Shown one piece after another: positions 35,110 to 43,851 of a stretch of DNA of 64,000 bases. Within the stretch, counting starts at the first letter, position 1; every line of letters begins with the position of its first letter. The notes below the pieces were generated by a model. The model saw only the letters and a program-made list of their open reading frames with translations. It ran no database searches and was not told the DNA's origin. Position numbers and translations under genes: made by a program. Where the stretch lies: the NCBI GenBank assembly GCA_027717655.1, contig JALLOH010000003.1, positions 1 to 64,000 of the forward strand, given 5' to 3'. Source of the DNA: Acidobacteriia bacterium AH_259_A11_L15 (GTDB lineage: Bacteria; Acidobacteriota; Terriglobia; Acidiferrales; 2-02-FULL-67-57).

Positions 35110-36546
35110 ATGAGTTCGTCCCCAAGAAACCGAGTCACAGCGCAGGATTTCTACGACTACGACAAGTGCCCGCACAGGACCTATCTGGACCATCACGGCA
35201 ACACCAAGGAGAAGCTGCCCCTCTCGGACTTCCTCAACCTGTTGTTCGAGCGCGCACTCCTGCACGAGGAGGATGTTATAAAGGATCTGGAACACGTCGT
35301 CCCGGAGGGGAAGACGCTTGGAGAGCGTGCTGCCCTGACACTGGACCTGATGAAAACCGGGATTGAGCGAATCTACCAGGGAGTTCTTCTTCAGGACGAC
35401 GACAGCGGCATTCCTGACCTGCTGGAAAAAGTGAACGGAAAATCAGATCTCGGTGACTACTTCTACAAGCCCGTGGACATTAAGAGCGGCAGCGGCTACG
35501 AGAGCGAGAGCAAGGGCACGCTTCGGAAGGACTACGGGAAGCAGCTGTTCCACTATGCAAGGCTGCTTGAGCGGGTCCAGGGAATGTTTCCACCCGAGGG
35601 CGAGATTCTCAACAAAAGAGGTGATAGGGTCCCTTATCCGTTAGGCCAATTCGCTAGGCTGTACCAGGAAGTCGAGCCCGAAATCAGGGCCCTGGTCGCA
35701 GGAACCAAGACTGACGAGCCGGCGCTCTGCGGAGACTGCAAGTACTGCCAGTGGTGGGGACACTGTGAGGAGATTCTTGTCAGGGAGAACGACCTGACCC
35801 TGCTGCCGGGTGTGGGCCGCGACACGAAAGTCACTCTCAACGAGGTCGGGGTGCGGTCGATAGAGGATGTTGCCAGATTTGATTTCGGGGGTGTGAAGCT
35901 CAGGCGCATCGGACCAAAAACCGCCGAATCTATGCCACGGGCCGCCCGTGTCACCCTGTCAGGGGAGATGGAGGTGCTGAGGAAACCTGACCTTTCTGAC
36001 CCTGCGGTAAAGATATATTTCGATTTCGAGGACGACCCCACGCAGGAACTGGTTTATCTATGTGGGCTGTGGGCCGAGCCCGCCATCAAAGGTCTGAACT
36101 ACCACGGGTTCTTCTGCACTGGCGAGGTGGGGGAAGCACGGATGTGGACCGATTTCCAGAAACTATGCGCTGACATAATGAACATAGACTATGTGGTTTT
36201 TCACTATTCGGCATACGAAAAGACCAAGCTGAACGAACTGGAGCGGAAGTACGGCGTTCAGGAGCAGCATGCTGTTGAAACCTTCAAGGGCCGGATGAAG
36301 GACCTGCTCCTGGTCGTAAAGAATTCAGTTGTTCTCCCGACGCGCGGATACGGCCTGAAAGAGCTGGCCTCTTTCATTGGCCGCCCGTATCAGACCCAAG
36401 ACGCCGGCGGCGCACAGGCGATTGTCTGGTTCCAGGAATATCAGAAAGACCCTTCCAGGCAGGACCTGTTCAATAAGATTCTTGGGTACAACAGGGAGGA
36501 TTGCCTTGTGCTGAAGGCCATGTATGAGTGGTTGAAGCGGCTCTAG
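35110..36546 (+). CDS. TM0106-type RecB-like nuclease with RNase H-like domain
   Basis: 478 aa. The N-terminal half has a Cas4/RecB-like PD-(D/E)XK fold (KPVDIKSGSG with Asp and Lys, near residue 120) and a Cys cluster (CGDCKYCQWWGHC, near 210) that could hold an Fe-S cluster with Cys18. A helix-hairpin-helix-like block (LTLLPGVGRDTKVTLNEVGV, near 238) comes next. The C-terminal part begins IYFDFEDDP and ends at YNREDCLVLKAMYEWL, an exonuclease-like DEDD set. The family is a stand-alone predicted nuclease, common in archaea and thermophiles; it probably processes DNA ends. It diverges from the small-gene train and is convergent with the zinc-finger gene. Confidence 0.75.
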   Translation: MSSSPRNRVTAQDFYDYDKCPHRTYLDHHGNTKEKLPLSDFLNLLFERALLHEEDVIKDLEHVVPEGKTLGERAALTLDLMKTGIERIYQGVLLQDDDSGIPDLLEKVNGKSDLGDYFYKPVDIKSGSGYESESKGTLRKDYGKQLFHYARLLERVQGMFPPEGEILNKRGDRVPYPLGQFARLYQEVEPEIRALVAGTKTDEPALCGDCKYCQWWGHCEEILVRENDLTLLPGVGRDTKVTLNEVGVRSIEDVARFDFGGVKLRRIGPKTAESMPRAARVTLSGEMEVLRKPDLSDPAVKIYFDFEDDPTQELVYLCGLWAEPAIKGLNYHGFFCTGEVGEARMWTDFQKLCADIMNIDYVVFHYSAYEKTKLNELERKYGVQEQHAVETFKGRMKDLLLVVKNSVVLPTRGYGLKELASFIGRPYQTQDAGGAQAIVWFQEYQKDPSRQDLFNKILGYNREDCLVLKAMYEWLKRL

Positions 36547-37211
36547 GGGACGGCTTTGCTCATCATCGTCACGTAGCCTTCCAGGCCGCCTATGGCCAGA
36601 CGCTCGTATCCTGAAATGACTTTGTGGCCGGTGTCGATCAGTTTCAGCGCGTGCTGGTTGTAGGGGCGCACGTCGTCTGCGCTGCGGATGAAGTAATCGA
36701 TGAACTCTGGCACTTCTTCAAAGCCGGCATCCTGCGCTTCGGTGTTGCCGTAGCTGAAAAACATGCCTCCGTCGATGGTATGGCCTTCGAAGTCTGAGCG
36801 CGGCTGGCCGTTCTTCAAGATCTCGTCCTGATAGCAGCACAGGCAGATGTAGCCCAAGTCGGTGTGCTTCCTGAACTGAAGCATCCATCCGTTCCTGGGG
36901 TTCTGTTCGCACACCTGGCGATCGCAAGTTTCACATTCGGTGTAATCAAAGCTTCCAGAGCGGCAGTAGACCTCTTCGCATTCGTCACTATGAAAGAAGA
37001 CCTCGCGGGGCTTGTCTTCCCAAGGAGTGTCGTAAAGCTCTGCAAAGATGCTAGTCGGGTAGAACCCTTTGTCGAGAAAGCCGCACGGCCAAAGATGAAG
37101 CTGCTTGTTCCGGTGGAGCTCCTGGTATTTCTGCATCCGCTTCGGGAAGTTGATGTCAAACCTGCGCTCACAGGAGGCGCACTCCTCGATGCGGGCGTCG
37201 TGGATGGGCAT
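36543..37211 (-). CDS. Cys-rich hypothetical protein, 222 aa
   Basis: The start at 37211 gives MPIHDARIEECASCERRFDI. A CTTAAG TATA-like element (37233-37238) lies about 26 bases upstream; the longer frame is rejected. At least four CxxC-type pairs (CASC, CETC, CEQN context, CLCC) indicate two or more zinc sites. No enzyme motif. It overlaps the nuclease gene by four bases at the 3' end (convergent). Confidence 0.55.
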   Translation of the reverse strand: MPIHDARIEECASCERRFDINFPKRMQKYQELHRNKQLHLWPCGFLDKGFYPTSIFAELYDTPWEDKPREVFFHSDECEEVYCRSGSFDYTECETCDRQVCEQNPRNGWMLQFRKHTDLGYICLCCYQDEILKNGQPRSDFEGHTIDGGMFFSYGNTEAQDAGFEEVPEFIDYFIRSADDVRPYNQHALKLIDTGHKVISGYERLAIGGLEGYVTMMSKAVP

Positions 37212-37303
37212 GGAGTAAGGTTGGGCGCGACACCTTAAGCGGCTTTCGCTTATACTTTCTGACAGGCAAACGGCCCAAGGAGTGGGCTGCGGCAGAGGCT
37301 GCA

Positions 37304-38161
37304 ATGCCGTTTCGCGATCTCTTAAGGCAGGACAGCGAGTTTTGGGAGGCCTGCGCAAGGCACACCAATCGTCAAACAGCACGTACGGTTCAAGCAATTT
37401 ATTTGTGTGACGTATGTGCAATCCGCTTGACTCGTGAGGCTTTCAACGAGCGACCACCCATCTATCATGGCGAGAGCATTACCGGCTTTTGCGGACTCTG
37501 TAACGAAGAGAAAACAGCCACGCTGCGGCTTTGGTTTGTTTGCGCTTTTTGCTGGAATGTCGTCCTTGCCTACCAAAAGGCCTTTGTCGCAAGCCGAGCT
37601 GTTCACGACTACTGGAAAGACTCAGTTGCATCGTCTTTCCCCCAACTAAAGCTTTCTGAAAAGGAAGCAGTCCGTCTTTCTCCGTACATGCGTAAAGGAA
37701 AAACCAAGAAATCAGCCGCAGAAACTCTCAGGGAGCTCGATTTTCTTGTCGAAGAAGAAGTGCGGCAGCAGAGAACTCCGCTGTTTCACATAGAGCTTAA
37801 GGCAGGACCGGGCTCAATAGAAGAGATGACTGAGTTTCAATTGGACATCAATGACTCCAATGACATTATCGGTGTAGCCAACAACACGAAGCTTCCGGTC
37901 TACATTTTTCATGTCAAGTTGGAGCATCGATATGCCCCGCCTACGAGGTACACGGTTTCTACGAGGATATGGTGGACAGACATATTCACTCTCTTAAAAA
38001 ACCGACTCGCAGTTAGACAGCGGAGGGGAGAAGAGAAACAGGCAGGCTACTATGCTCCGACTGCCTTCAGGCCAATTGACCAGTTTATTCAGGAGTTAGA
38101 AGTCAGGGGGCATGCGCAATTGCGAGAGCGCCTTATGGGTCAGCCACTGGAACTTACCTGA
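37304..38161 (+). CDS. Putative restriction endonuclease with zinc fingers
   Basis: 285 aa. Three CxxC knuckles in the first 90 residues (CDVC, CGLC, CAFC) are followed by a helical part. A segment FHIELKAGPGSIEEMTEFQL near residue 160 has the E-x-K of a PD-(D/E)XK site, with acidic residues upstream. It is convergent with, and overlaps by 22 bases, an adenine methyltransferase gene. This suggests a type II restriction-modification pair. The recognition sequence is unknown. Confidence 0.6.
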   Translation: MPFRDLLRQDSEFWEACARHTNRQTARTVQAIYLCDVCAIRLTREAFNERPPIYHGESITGFCGLCNEEKTATLRLWFVCAFCWNVVLAYQKAFVASRAVHDYWKDSVASSFPQLKLSEKEAVRLSPYMRKGKTKKSAAETLRELDFLVEEEVRQQRTPLFHIELKAGPGSIEEMTEFQLDINDSNDIIGVANNTKLPVYIFHVKLEHRYAPPTRYTVSTRIWWTDIFTLLKNRLAVRQRRGEEKQAGYYAPTAFRPIDQFIQELEVRGHAQLRERLMGQPLELT

Positions 38162-39837
38162 CTTAGGCTAGGCCTCTTTGAGGCCATTGAAAGCCTGCGT
38201 AGTTCGGTTACACCTTCCTGAATAATCTCTAGTTTTTCCTGAGAAATTGCAAAGCACTCGGCGATTTCCTTGTCTAATCGATTGCGGTTAAGGTGTCTGG
38301 TGAATTCCAGATATGCTCTTTCAGTTTGCTGCCTGGCCCTAGCATCTAAGAGACGGGGATTCAGTACCGGCAATTCCTGTACATCCAGCGGATTGAGATT
38401 GAAAACGCCTCCTCCATATTGTTGGGCTCGGGAGCGGCATCCTAGCTCGAAAAACGAAGTATTGAGGATGCTGAGTAGGGCTGTCGTGTCGGCCTTATCT
38501 ATGGGCTGTGCTTCTATAAAGTTTTCATTTCCGACCACACCTGCCTTGTTCCAGATTACAAGGAAGTTCTCATAAAACCGGCGGGGAATGAATATAGAAT
38601 AACGTCGTCGTCTCTTTATTTCGTCAGCCAAATTGTACCAGGGTACACGCCCAGCCTTCTGCAACCGTGGGAGATTCTGATATCCGGTGACTGTCCTTTC
38701 CTTGCCGCGGATCCGCACCTCAGTGTTCTCCGCTGCCTTGATGTACTTAACAAGGGCCTTACTCTCGATCTCTGGCAAAGGTTTGCTGACAAAGAGAATC
38801 CGGTGCGAAACGGACTCGCCGTCTTCGATGATCGGATCCGATATCTCCCTAGGGGAGAATGCCAACGGCTGAAAATATTTCTTGGGGATGCTCAGATTGT
38901 CGGCTTTCGCAGTCTCTAAGATGTAAAAATCTCTTGCCAAAGGTTGAATCCCAATCCGCGTTCTCGCTACCTTCCCGAGAGCGGTGCATTTGTCCACCGG
39001 AAGCGTGAAGTACGCCTGCGGCTGACGCACATAGATACCCCAGGGCTGCCTCTCGTCGAGGTCTGTCTGCCTGATGGTCGCCAGTGAACCTAAGCTTCCC
39101 AGTTGCTGTCTTGTCATTTGGGAAAACCCAGAAATGAACTCAGGTAGACGAACAAAACTCACCTCATCTGCTTCCGAGGGAGTACCTTTCTCCGCGAAGA
39201 GCATCACGGACTTCACGAGGACATCTGCGAAAAGCTTGCCTTCGCAAATAGCGAGCATCCTGATTCTAAAGTTGCGTAGAAAGAATTCCTTAAGGGCTAT
39301 CCCGTAATCCGTGTCCATCCAGGAACTCGAAATGATCACGGCTATCCGGCCGTGTGGTTCGAGAAACTGTGAAGCGTAGATCAGGAAGTAGCTGTAAAGA
39401 TCGGTTAGACGAGGCAGACGCGCTAGGAATAGGTCGTGGAAAATCACCCGTTCGCGGACGCGATCAATTTCGTCCAACGTACTCCGCCGCACATAAGGAG
39501 GATTCCCCACGACCGCAGAAATCGGAGGAAATCGGGTATCAAAGAAATCGGCATTCAGAAACTGTGGAAGGGTTGTGCCAATCGATTCTTTGATGGTTTG
39601 ACAAGCACGTTCGTAGACCGGGTGATCGCGTTCAACGCCGAAAACCTGTGCTTGAACTTGCTGATCTGAACAGCCAAGAGCTTTCAACCTCTTCGCAGCC
39701 TCGCAGAGAAAGACACCCTCCCCAGCCCCAATATCGAGTATTGTCTGGTTTTTGTTTTGCACGGCCCAAGAAACAAGTTCTTCTGCAATCACAGCTGGCG
39801 TGAGTACGAGACCGATCTGTTTGGAAAGTGTCACCAT
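38140..39837 (-). CDS. N6-adenine DNA methyltransferase, Eco57I/TaqI-like
   Basis: 565 aa. The opening LTPAVIAEELVSWAV and SAM motif ILDIGAGEGVFLCEAAKRL (about 30-50) are typical of the gamma class. VVGNPPYVRRST near residue 113 is the catalytic NPPY for N6-adenine. The C-terminal 300 residues hold the target-recognition domain, with FIPRRFYENFLVIWNKAGVV and the conserved ILNTSFF block. No nuclease domain is fused. It works with the convergent endonuclease gene, protecting element and host DNA. Confidence 0.8.
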   Translation of the reverse strand: MVTLSKQIGLVLTPAVIAEELVSWAVQNKNQTILDIGAGEGVFLCEAAKRLKALGCSDQQVQAQVFGVERDHPVYERACQTIKESIGTTLPQFLNADFFDTRFPPISAVVGNPPYVRRSTLDEIDRVRERVIFHDLFLARLPRLTDLYSYFLIYASQFLEPHGRIAVIISSSWMDTDYGIALKEFFLRNFRIRMLAICEGKLFADVLVKSVMLFAEKGTPSEADEVSFVRLPEFISGFSQMTRQQLGSLGSLATIRQTDLDERQPWGIYVRQPQAYFTLPVDKCTALGKVARTRIGIQPLARDFYILETAKADNLSIPKKYFQPLAFSPREISDPIIEDGESVSHRILFVSKPLPEIESKALVKYIKAAENTEVRIRGKERTVTGYQNLPRLQKAGRVPWYNLADEIKRRRRYSIFIPRRFYENFLVIWNKAGVVGNENFIEAQPIDKADTTALLSILNTSFFELGCRSRAQQYGGGVFNLNPLDVQELPVLNPRLLDARARQQTERAYLEFTRHLNRNRLDKEIAECFAISQEKLEIIQEGVTELRRLSMASKRPSLSQVSSSG

Positions 39838-39969
39838 CCGTGCTTCTTATAGCACAAAACTGGAAGGTACCGTCAAATCTACAGCTTCCTCACGACGAGT
39901 CGATGATCTATTGCTAGTTGTGAGCTTTGCCGCTGGTCCCACAGCTCGCTCCGAGCATCTTGTCGGCTC

Positions 39970-40467
39970 TTAGACGAGCTTCTCCCACAGCCCCCTCGAC
40001 TTTTTCGTCATTGCAACGTCGAAGTACTTGGTCAGAACATGAGGAAAGGCCCTGTCGATCTCTTGCCCGAGTTCGCTAAGCGAGTACAAACGCAAGGCCG
40101 TGATGTTGTGCTTGCCAGGCTTCAACTTGCGAGCGTTCAGCAAGAGCCAACTTGGATTGGAAGTGAACGCAAGGACAGCAATTACGGGGTTGATGCCCTT
40201 GTTTTCGAAATCTTTCAGACCATCCAGGTCGTCCCGGTCGATGGAAATCGATGTACCCGACGGAGCCTTGACCTCGACGGCGTAGCTATCTGGACCACGT
40301 TCAGCCGAGATATCCGGGCGCTCAACTGGCCGCCCTCTTGTTCTGAATCCTACCTCGCGAAAGGTAAGCTCCAAAAGAACCTGGCATATTCTGCCGAACT
40401 CTTGGGGTCCGTGCTTCTTCCTGATCTTTTGCAGCTGCTCGTAGACCTCGTAGTTCATACCTGACAC
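39970..40467 (-). CDS. PD-(D/E)XK endonuclease-like protein
   Basis: 165 aa. The helix QEFGRICQVLLELTF supplies the first acidic residue. RPDISAERGPDSYAVEVKAP then gives the Asp and the E-x-K of a restriction-type nuclease. The end (NITALRLYSLSELGQEI) is alpha/beta. It overlaps the Rad50-like gene by 13 bases, so it is probably the effector of that operon. A DNA target is inferred. Confidence 0.65.
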   Translation of the reverse strand: MSGMNYEVYEQLQKIRKKHGPQEFGRICQVLLELTFREVGFRTRGRPVERPDISAERGPDSYAVEVKAPSGTSISIDRDDLDGLKDFENKGINPVIAVLAFTSNPSWLLLNARKLKPGKHNITALRLYSLSELGQEIDRAFPHVLTKYFDVAMTKKSRGLWEKLV

Positions 40468-42623
40468 CGGATTTCGGGTCCTTCCTTCGGGCAGCGGTCA
40501 AAGCGGTAGATGAGCAGTTTCTTCTGGCCACCCTCATTTTCAAGGATTGACTGGAGTTCCTTATCGTGGGTGGCTAGGATTACTTGTTTTTGAGGTACGA
40601 GCTCCAGAAGGATTTCAGCCAGAGCTTTCTTGTGCGAGGTATCAAGATTCTGTGAAGGGTCGTCCAAAACTAGGAATCCAAGGTTATGTGAGTAGATGTC
40701 TTTTTTTGCCAGGGCCAGATAGATGGCGAGGGCAACGCAGTTCATCTGGCCCGTACTGAACTTCTGGCTGGCTAGAGTTTCTTCTGACTCCTTTTTGTTG
40801 ACACCTTTGATGTAATACTCGTTACGCAACACACCCCTGACCGTTCTCGGCTTGACCTCTATCTCAAGCTCTTCGTAATAGGGATGATTGCAAAGCCTCC
40901 TGTAGTACGCACTTATGTCATCCTGTGCATTACTGATCATGCTCGCAGCTAGGTCCGTCTGTACCGTCGTAACTGCCTTGGATATTGCGTCTAGGATTTC
41001 GCGTAGAGATTCGAGTTCCAAGATATTCTGTCGGAGGGCTTGAAGTTCCTTGCCCTCAAGCAGCTTTTCGAGCCTCTTGATGCTTTCCTGCTCTTTCAAC
41101 ACCTCAGCAATCCGCATCAATTTCTCGCACCGGTCTTCGATTCGCTGAAGTTGTCCCTCCCTCTGGTGCAAAGGCTTTTCAAACTTCTTGATCTGTGCTC
41201 CCAGATCGGCAAGACGAGCCTTAAGTAGCGCCTCTGCATCGTCCTTGGCAGTAATGACGCGCTGGAGGACTGCAGCAACCTCTTTCAAAACTGCTTCCAA
41301 GTCTCGCTCAACGCGGGCAAGCTCGTCAGAGAGCTTCTTATGCTCACGCTGTTCCCTTTCAGCTTCAGCCTTGGCTTGCTGGCTCTTCAGTATCCTAGTG
41401 TCGATGCTCTCAAGGTCCTTCGTTTCGTGCGCTTCCAGTTCGGATTTCAGATGGTCCAGTAGCTTTTCCCTTTCGATAGAACGACCACAAACCGGGCAGG
41501 CCGTCTCCTCAGTTTCACGGAGATATTGAAGGGCATCCTTGATGACCTTGAACCGGGACTTGATGCCTGATCTTTCTTCCTCCAGCTGTTCCAGCTTTCT
41601 GGCGCTTGCTACTATGCGCCGGCTTATCGCGTCGGCGTCGCCGTGCTTTTTCTCGAAGTCCCTGAGGCTCTTCTTCTTTGAAAGGACATCAGAAGCCCTT
41701 GCAGAGTAGTCAGAAAGCACCGCCGAGCACTCTGTTCGCAGCTGGGTTAATTCATCGATCTTTGTCTGCTCAGGCAGCTTTCGTCGAATCCTCTTGACGT
41801 AGCCTTGTAGGGACTCTGCGGCTTCCCCCAGTGCGCGAACGGAGGTTGGCACTTCGATAGAAGGTGGGTCAAGACCAGCTTCTTCAGCAACGTGGCGGAG
41901 TTCGGATGTACTGTCCTCAACCAGCTTCGCTCCATGCTCGATTTCAAACTGCGTGTCAGCAAGGCCGGTGTGCTTCCCTTTCCTTCTGCTCTCATCAAGT
42001 CTTCGCTTGGCCTCGCCAAGGCTGGCTTTTATGTCTGCCTCCAGCTGGTCTATCCGCGTTTGGAGTTTTGTCTGCCGGTCCGAGATCTTCACCAAGCGGA
42101 TTGCATCGGTAATGTTCCGGAGGGAATCCAGTCCCAACAGCCGATCCAGGGCGGCATTTCGGTCGCGAGGATCTTCAGTCAGCAATCCTCTGACTGACTC
42201 TTGGTGCAAATAGGTAGAGCGTATGAAATCGTCGAGTGTTAGGCGAAATATCCGGTAAACAGCTTGCTCTGCTTGTTCGTCTTCGAGCTCTGCACCGTCC
42301 GGCAAGGTGAGTGTGAGATGTGTCTTCTCCCGTCTCTTGGGCTTGGTTCTCCGAAGAGCAACGTCACCGTCTGGTGATTTAAGAATGAGTTCGACGGTGC
42401 CCTCGTTTTGGAAGGTGTTTATGAGCTCGTCGTGGGTTCTGCCTTCGTAGCGGATGAACTCAACATCACCAAAAAGGCACCATTCGATAGCTGAGAGGGT
42501 ACTACTCTTGCCTGAACCGTTGTCGCCAAAGAGGAAAACCAATTCCCGAGATAGGTCAAGGTCTCGCTGATCGTTGAACCCTCTGAACCCTGAAACCTTC
42601 AGCGACTTGACAAGACACGGCAT
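40455..42623 (-). CDS. Rad50/SMC-like ABC ATPase
   Basis: 722 aa with start at 42623 (MPCLVKSLKVSGFRGFN); the frame to 42698 adds a basic leader that overlaps the upstream gene. Walker A FLFGDNGSGKSSTLSAIEWC near residue 32. Long coiled coils (about 180-560) are interrupted by a zinc-hook CPVCGRSIE near 385. The C-terminal head has KFSTGQMNCVALAIYLAL (signature region) and FLVLDDPSQNLDT (Walker B), then the ATHD motif. The layout is that of Rad50 and of the ATPase in Lamassu/ABC three-component defence systems. Its operon also contains a small helical protein and two nucleases, so a DNA-end sensor that licenses cleavage is likely. Confidence 0.8.
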   Translation of the reverse strand: MPCLVKSLKVSGFRGFNDQRDLDLSRELVFLFGDNGSGKSSTLSAIEWCLFGDVEFIRYEGRTHDELINTFQNEGTVELILKSPDGDVALRRTKPKRREKTHLTLTLPDGAELEDEQAEQAVYRIFRLTLDDFIRSTYLHQESVRGLLTEDPRDRNAALDRLLGLDSLRNITDAIRLVKISDRQTKLQTRIDQLEADIKASLGEAKRRLDESRRKGKHTGLADTQFEIEHGAKLVEDSTSELRHVAEEAGLDPPSIEVPTSVRALGEAAESLQGYVKRIRRKLPEQTKIDELTQLRTECSAVLSDYSARASDVLSKKKSLRDFEKKHGDADAISRRIVASARKLEQLEEERSGIKSRFKVIKDALQYLRETEETACPVCGRSIEREKLLDHLKSELEAHETKDLESIDTRILKSQQAKAEAEREQREHKKLSDELARVERDLEAVLKEVAAVLQRVITAKDDAEALLKARLADLGAQIKKFEKPLHQREGQLQRIEDRCEKLMRIAEVLKEQESIKRLEKLLEGKELQALRQNILELESLREILDAISKAVTTVQTDLAASMISNAQDDISAYYRRLCNHPYYEELEIEVKPRTVRGVLRNEYYIKGVNKKESEETLASQKFSTGQMNCVALAIYLALAKKDIYSHNLGFLVLDDPSQNLDTSHKKALAEILLELVPQKQVILATHDKELQSILENEGGQKKLLIYRFDRCPKEGPEIRCQV

Positions 42624-42639
42624 AGGACACAGACGCCTT

Positions 42640-42960
42640 CTAGCGCTCCTCGAGATCTTGGGCAACTTTCTCTTCTTGCCCCCCAAACACCTTCTCAATC
42701 GATACCGCCTCTTGCTTCAAACCCGCCTCTATTCGGTCCACGCCACCCTCGTTGAGCCATTGGAAAATCTTCTTGGCTAGCTTGGCAGCGCGTGCCTGCA
42801 TATCGGGCTCGCCAGCTAGGAGTTCCCTGATCTCTTTGTTGACAAGCTTTTCGAATCGTTCCATAAGCTCAATACCGAAGACTACCTTGACCACTAGCTT
42901 CTTGAATTTGACGATCCAGTCCCTGTCGCCGGTATCGAGACCCCGTTCGGACCTCGCCAA
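42640..42960 (-). CDS. Small helical protein of the Rad50-like operon
   Basis: About 106 aa from TTG 42960; internal ATG codons are alternatives. All-helical and highly charged (FEKLVNKEIRELLAGEPDMQ, AAKLAKKIFQWLNEG). It lies 16 bases before the Rad50-like start. By position it could be the small middle component of an ABC three-component system; this is inference. Confidence 0.5.
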   Translation of the reverse strand: MARSERGLDTGDRDWIVKFKKLVVKVVFGIELMERFEKLVNKEIRELLAGEPDMQARAAKLAKKIFQWLNEGGVDRIEAGLKQEAVSIEKVFGGQEEKVAQDLEER

Positions 42961-43020
42961 GCGCCAATCACTTCGACGGAGCCAGCAACGGGAGTATACC
43001 TACAGGGTCTGTCTTAGGCG

Positions 43021-43767
43021 CTATTCTGTCCTTTTCTGAGCTATCGCCAGAAGTTGGCGTAACAACGCACAATCCTTGCATGTCTCTCTTCCATCTGGTG
43101 GCTTGATCTTGGCGAAAATTTTTCGGGCGCGCTGTAACAGTTTTGGAATCATTCTGTCTGCCTTGAGTTCTACGGCTTCCAGTTTTGCCTCGAATTTCAT
43201 AGAGAAATCATCTTCCGACATTAACTCTGTGATTTCGTCAGAAGCGACGTCAGTTTGCGGCTCCATGTAGATCAGCCCAAGGCCCGATATTGGAGTCAGA
43301 CCTTGAGTTTTAGAAATGTAGGCATACGCGTTAAGCTGCACTTCGTATAATGGCAAGAGTTCGTCCTGCCTCTTGGTTGCCTTGGCCGTCTTATAGTCCA
43401 CAATGTGATATGAACCATCCAAGAGACGGAAAATGTCGTCGGGAGTACCCCTAATGGTAATCTTTGTCTTCGGATCTTCAAGCTTGAACCTGGACCAGTG
43501 AAGTTTATGGCCCGGAACGTAACCACTTGCCTTCCCGATGTTCGGAAACCATGGGGGGAGGACCTTCTTTTCGTCAAAGAACCTATGGATAAGTCTCTTC
43601 CCATATGCGTCGATCGAACTGAATATTCCAGGCATTGGGATCTGAAACGGGAATTTATTGTCGCAGCGCAAAACCATCCAGAAGCATTGCGGGCAGAAGT
43701 CGGGCAGGCGCAGCATCCCCAGAGTCCTGGCTGGAATCGTTATTTGTTTCACTTTCGGTTCTTCCAT
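43021..43767 (-). CDS. Cas4/RecB-like PD-(D/E)XK nuclease
   Basis: 248 aa. An N-terminal Cys pair (FCPQCFWMVL, near residue 25) and a C-terminal CKDCALLRQL are placed as in Fe-S Cas4-type nucleases. The catalytic core has GTPDDIFRLLDG (Asp) and YHIVDYKTAK (D-x-K), followed by QLNAYAYI, the conserved Q-x3-Y helix. It probably degrades DNA ends. It is first in the Rad50-like operon, about 60 bases before the small helical gene. Confidence 0.7.
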   Translation of the reverse strand: MEEPKVKQITIPARTLGMLRLPDFCPQCFWMVLRCDNKFPFQIPMPGIFSSIDAYGKRLIHRFFDEKKVLPPWFPNIGKASGYVPGHKLHWSRFKLEDPKTKITIRGTPDDIFRLLDGSYHIVDYKTAKATKRQDELLPLYEVQLNAYAYISKTQGLTPISGLGLIYMEPQTDVASDEITELMSEDDFSMKFEAKLEAVELKADRMIPKLLQRARKIFAKIKPPDGRETCKDCALLRQLLAIAQKRTE

Positions 43768-43851
43768 TCAGTTTGTGGCAAAAGGATCTTCTCAAGCTAG
43801 TGGATACAATGCGGGTAGCATAACCTAACCTACCTGCCCCGGTCAGCTACC

